A stretch of DNA of 5,108 bases from an uncultured Gaiellaceae bacterium (GTDB lineage: Bacteria; Actinomycetota; Thermoleophilia; Gaiellales; Gaiellaceae): positions 1-5,108 of the forward strand of contig CATPAS010000187.1 of NCBI GenBank assembly GCA_955652075.1, in the 5' to 3' direction. Numbering within the stretch: position 1 is the stretch's first letter; each line of letters starts with the position of its first letter. The notes below the pieces were generated by a model. The model was not told where the DNA came from, searched no databases, and saw only the letters and a program-made list of their open reading frames with translations. Positions 4,746 through 5,108 of the stretch are shown here, one piece after another. A program made the position numbers and the translations under genes.

Positions 4746-5108
4746 TTAAGCGACCGAGTGGGTGATGGTTGCCGCGTACACGCCGGGAGCGAAGTTCGCG
4801 GGCACGACCACCGAGATGATCGGGTCCCAACTGGCGGAGCTGACGCCGGTGCTCGTGCCGGTCACGACAGTCGTCACTCCGGTGAGATTCGACGCAGCAA
4901 CGCCGGTCGCGACCACACCTGCGGACTGGGTGATCGTCCCCGCTGCATAGCTCACGTTGCTGGCGGGGTCGGCCGGTCCTGCCGGTGGAGTAAAGGCAGT
5001 CGCGATCACGGAGACCGTCCAGGTCGTCGCGCCGCCGCGCTGGTCGGAGACGCTCACCACGCCGAGCGGGCCGGACATCGTGCTCGAGGTGATCGAGGAG
5101 ACCTGCGA
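4746..5108 (-). CDS. WxL-like surface domain protein, C-terminal part only
   Basis: The frame is open to the right edge, so the gene starts outside the window; the last 120 residues are visible. They form an all-beta, Thr/Val/Ser/Ala-rich domain with 'SGPLGVVSVSDQRGG' followed by 'TTWTVSVIATAFTPP' (W30-T-V32 of the visible part), then 'ASNVSYAAGTITQSAG', 'ASWDPIISVVVPANFAPG' and a C-terminal 'VYAATITHSVA'. This order follows the WxL domain, whose two signature motifs are W-x-L and which ends 'GtYtatlTWtLs'. Here the first is W-T-V and the second is replaced by T-H-S-V. WxL domains attach proteins non-covalently to peptidoglycan in Firmicutes. The neighbouring DUF916-like gene, 18 bp downstream, supports the assignment, because WxL and DUF916 proteins are characteristically encoded together. 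A signal peptide is expected in the unseen N-terminus. Confidence 0.72.
   Translation of the reverse strand, partial: SQVSSITSSTMSGPLGVVSVSDQRGGATTWTVSVIATAFTPPAGPADPASNVSYAAGTITQSAGVVATGVAASNLTGVTTVVTGTSTGVSSASWDPIISVVVPANFAPGVYAATITHSVA

Noticed and set aside
4315..4830. Alternative minus-strand frame spanning the WxL-like/DUF916 junction
   Set aside because: The translation is Arg/His/Gln-rich and lacks a signal peptide, whereas the frame at 3864-4727 has a clear signal peptide and family motifs.
1..5108. CRISPR array, tRNA, rRNA, insertion sequence or att site
   Set aside because: I scanned for spaced direct repeats, terminal inverted repeats, transposase motifs and tRNA-like arms and found none convincing.

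Overview
The window is GC-rich (roughly two thirds G+C by eye) and densely coded, with GTG and TTG starts alongside ATG. The protein families, above all the DUF916-type secreted protein paired with a WxL-like domain and the cupin beginning near 'ESRLESTEHGLVP', suggest a soil-type actinomycete, possibly of the Thermoleophilia. That placement is an inference from remembered family resemblance, not from any marker gene.

Left part (1-1185). A PIN-domain (VapC-like) ribonuclease gene runs off the left edge on the minus strand. It is divergent from a plus-strand VOC/glyoxalase-fold gene across a 163-bp spacer. The VOC gene is followed by a short plus-strand reading frame that resembles only the first ~55 residues of the alpha/beta-hydrolase proteins that often carry a cyclase or LuxR module. 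It then loses the match, apparently through a frameshift, and ends inside the convergent gene, so I call it a pseudogene remnant.

Right part (1151-5108, all minus strand, read right to left). In order of transcription: the C-terminal part of a WxL-like surface protein, a secreted DUF916/WxLIP-like protein 18 bp later, a stand-alone response-regulator receiver, a cupin, an FAD-dependent SQR/flavocytochrome-c-type oxidoreductase whose start overlaps the cupin stop by one base, and a second cupin 26 bp on. The first two probably form an envelope module. The last three form a tight cupin-flavoenzyme-cupin cassette. Whether the receiver belongs to either is unclear.

Most noteworthy are the receiver with Glu at the usual phospho-Asp position, the WxL-like/DUF916 pair with divergent WxL motifs and no visible anchor, the cupin-flavoenzyme-cupin cassette, and the decayed hydrolase remnant. 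No tRNA, rRNA, insertion sequence or CRISPR array was seen, and no gene-free stretch exceeds 300 bp.
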